Origin: Burkholderia cenocepacia | Lineage (GTDB): Bacteria > Pseudomonadota > Gammaproteobacteria > Burkholderiales > Burkholderiaceae | DNA: 64,000 bases | Direction: 5' to 3' | Assembly (NCBI RefSeq): GCF_900446215.1 | Contig: NZ_UAQZ01000007.1 | Span: 558,001 to 622,000, forward strand | Part shown: one piece after another, positions 62,650-64,000 of the stretch | How positions within the stretch are numbered: position 1 is the first letter of the stretch | How the letters are laid out: every line of letters starts with the position of its first letter | The notes under the pieces: model-generated | The model's database searches: none | What the model saw: only the letters and a program-made list of their open reading frames with translations | What the model was told of the DNA's origin: nothing | Program-made: the position numbers and the translations under genes

Positions 62650-64000
62650 GCGCGCCGCTCGACGATCCGCCGTCGTTCGGCGACGACGACGCGCCGTTCG
62701 ATCGCGGCCGCCTGGTCGGCGAGCTCGACGCGGGGCTCGCGTTCTTCTCGCCGGTCTCGGTGCAGGGCCGCGTCAACCACGCGGTCGGGCAGATCCTGAA
62801 CGCGACGGGCATCCGCGCGCGGCTCGGCGAGATCTGCGAGCTGCGCACGCCGAACCAGCCGACGCTGCTCGCGGAGGTGGTCGGCTTCTCGCGGCAGACG
62901 ACGCTGCTCACGCCGCTCGGCGACGTGGCCGGCCTGTCGCCGGAGACGACCGTCGTGCCGTCCGGGCGCGAACATGTCTTTCCGGTGGGCGAAGGACTGT
63001 TCGGCCGCGTGCTCGACGGGCTCGGCCGGCCGCTCGACGATCGCGGGCCGGTGACGGGCGCCGCGTGGGTGTCGACGCAGCAGGACCCGCCGAACCCGCT
63101 CGCGCGCAAGATGATCGACACGCCGTTTCCGACCGGCGTGCGCGTGATCGACGGGCTGATGACGCTCGGCATCGGGCAGCGCGTCGGCATCTTCGCGCCG
63201 TCCGGCGTCGGCAAGAGCACGCTGCTCGGGATGATCGCGCGCGGCGCGCAGGCCGACGTGAACGTGATCGCGCTGGTCGGCGAGCGCGGCCGCGAGGTGC
63301 GCGAATTCATCGAGCACAGCTTGTCGCCGGAAGTGCGCGCGCGGTCGATCGTCGTCGTGTCGACGTCCGATCGCCCCGCGATGGAGCGCGTGAAATCCGC
63401 GCTGGTCGCGACCGCGATCGCCGAGCACTTCCGCGATGCGGGCAAGCGCGTGCTGCTGCTGGTCGATTCGCTGACGCGCTTTGCGCGCGCGCAGCGCGAG
63501 GTCGGCCTCGCGAGCGGCGAGCCGCCGACGCGGCGCAGCTTCCCGCCGTCGACGTTCGCGGTGTTGCCGCGCCTGCTCGAACGCGCGGGGCAGGGGGCGC
63601 ACGGGTCGATCACCGCGCTCTACACGGTGCTCGTCGAAGGCGACGAGGAATCGGACCCGATCGCCGAGGAGGTGCGCTCGATCCTCGACGGCCATATCGT
63701 GCTGTCGCGCAAGATCGCGCTCGCGAATCGCTATCCGGCGATCGACGTGCTCGCGAGCCTGTCGCGGGTGATGCCGCTCGTCGCGAGCCGCGCGCACCAG
63801 CATGCGGCCGCGCGCGTGCGCGAGTTGATCGCGAAGTACCAGGAGATCGAGCTGCTCGTGCAGATCGGCGAGTATCGCGAAGGCAGCGACCGGCTCGGCG
63901 ATCTCGCGCTGCGCGCGCGCGACGCGATCGGCGCGTTCTGCGCGCAGGCGTCGGACGAGGACGTGCGCTTCGACGCGCTGCTCGCGAAACTGACGAAGCT
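62646..64000 (+). CDS. sctN: Type III secretion ATPase SctN, cut by the right window edge
   Basis: The first 451 residues of the hexameric ATPase related to the F1 beta subunit. Walker A is APSGVGKST (184-192) and Walker [18 protein letters not shown]. Other motifs: [10 protein letters not shown] and [20 protein letters not shown]. Usual length is about 440-460 aa, so nearly the whole protein is present. It couples ATP hydrolysis to unfolding of secreted proteins. Later genes of the operon lie outside the window. Confidence 0.96.
   Translation, partial: MSAPLDDPPSFGDDDAPFDRGRLVGELDAGLAFFSPVSVQGRVNHAVGQILNATGIRARLGEICELRTPNQPTLLAEVVGFSRQTTLLTPLGDVAGLSPETTVVPSGREHVFPVGEGLFGRVLDGLGRPLDDRGPVTGAAWVSTQQDPPNPLARKMIDTPFPTGVRVIDGLMTLGIGQRVGIFAPSGVGKSTLLGMIARGAQADVNVIALVGERGREVREFIEHSLSPEVRARSIVVVSTSDRPAMERVKSALVATAIAEHFRDAGKRVLLLVDSLTRFARAQREVGLASGEPPTRRSFPPSTFAVLPRLLERAGQGAHGSITALYTVLVEGDEESDPIAEEVRSILDGHIVLSRKIALANRYPAIDVLASLSRVMPLVASRAHQHAAARVRELIAKYQEIELLVQIGEYREGSDRLGDLALRARDAIGAFCAQASDEDVRFDALLAKLTK

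Overview
The window is high-GC DNA with the gene content of a Burkholderia (Burkholderia cepacia complex-like) secondary chromosome. The evidence is dense GC-rich coding, Burkholderia-type families (DUF4142, XRE-cupin with gamma-glutamylpolyamine enzymes, OprB-like porin) and a chromosomal type III secretion operon at the right edge. No rRNA, tRNA or CRISPR was seen. The species call is inference.

Region by region. (1) 1-11.5 kb is accessory-looking. It holds katG (cut by the left edge), a chloroperoxidase-type hydrolase, two related MerR regulators, a DJ-1/PfpI protein, a two-subunit molybdenum hydroxylase, and an acetoacetate-decarboxylase-like gene split by a complete IS21-family element (4044-6000, 5-bp target duplication). 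Four promoters with the MerR architecture (TTGACM, 19-bp spacer, TANRGT) stand before the hydrolase, the split gene, the PfpI gene and the hydroxylase genes, so this looks like one stress or detoxification regulon. Scars of a second PfpI copy and of a UvrD-type helicase lie nearby. (2) 11.5-15 kb is a polyamine or amine catabolism set (PuuB-, PuuR- and PuuA-like), followed by a flavin monooxygenase with a divergent LysR regulator. (3) 17-20 kb holds an acetyltransferase, a hypothetical protein, an LprI-like periplasmic protein and a cell-wall amidase. (4) 19.8-26.6 kb is a divergent membrane and polyamine module: a Tat/lipoprotein FAD oxidoreductase and a membrane-anchored spermidine synthase-like protein on the minus strand; DUF350, SPFH-SHOCT, double zinc-ribbon DUF4178, a tiny lipoprotein-like peptide and SpeD on the plus strand. 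(5) 27-30 kb is a two-gene NAD salvage operon (nadM-Nudix, nadV). (6) 30-38 kb has a MocR regulator with a divergent EamA exporter, a divergent lysA/lysR pair and small enzymes. (7) 38-41.5 kb has a YcaQ-like protein, a probable unannotated small RNA (about 39400-39569), and a terpene synthase with a cis-prenyltransferase. (8) 41.9-48 kb has a drug-efflux MFS pump with a TetR regulator, then periplasmic trehalase and an OprB-like porin. (9) 48.7-51.2 kb has an NRAMP-related transporter of the magnesium-type variant behind a leader of about 760 nt with two short ORFs. (10) 51.3-64 kb has two divergent LuxR regulators and then a tightly overlapping type III secretion operon (sctV, S, C, D, needle candidate, I, J, K, L, N) running off the right edge.

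The most notable items are the four-site MerR promoter set and its IS-broken member, the SPFH/DUF4178/DUF350/SpeD-SpeE cluster, the three-stem small RNA candidate, and the structured leader of the NRAMP-related gene. Functional names rest on motif and family recognition by eye; no database search was run.
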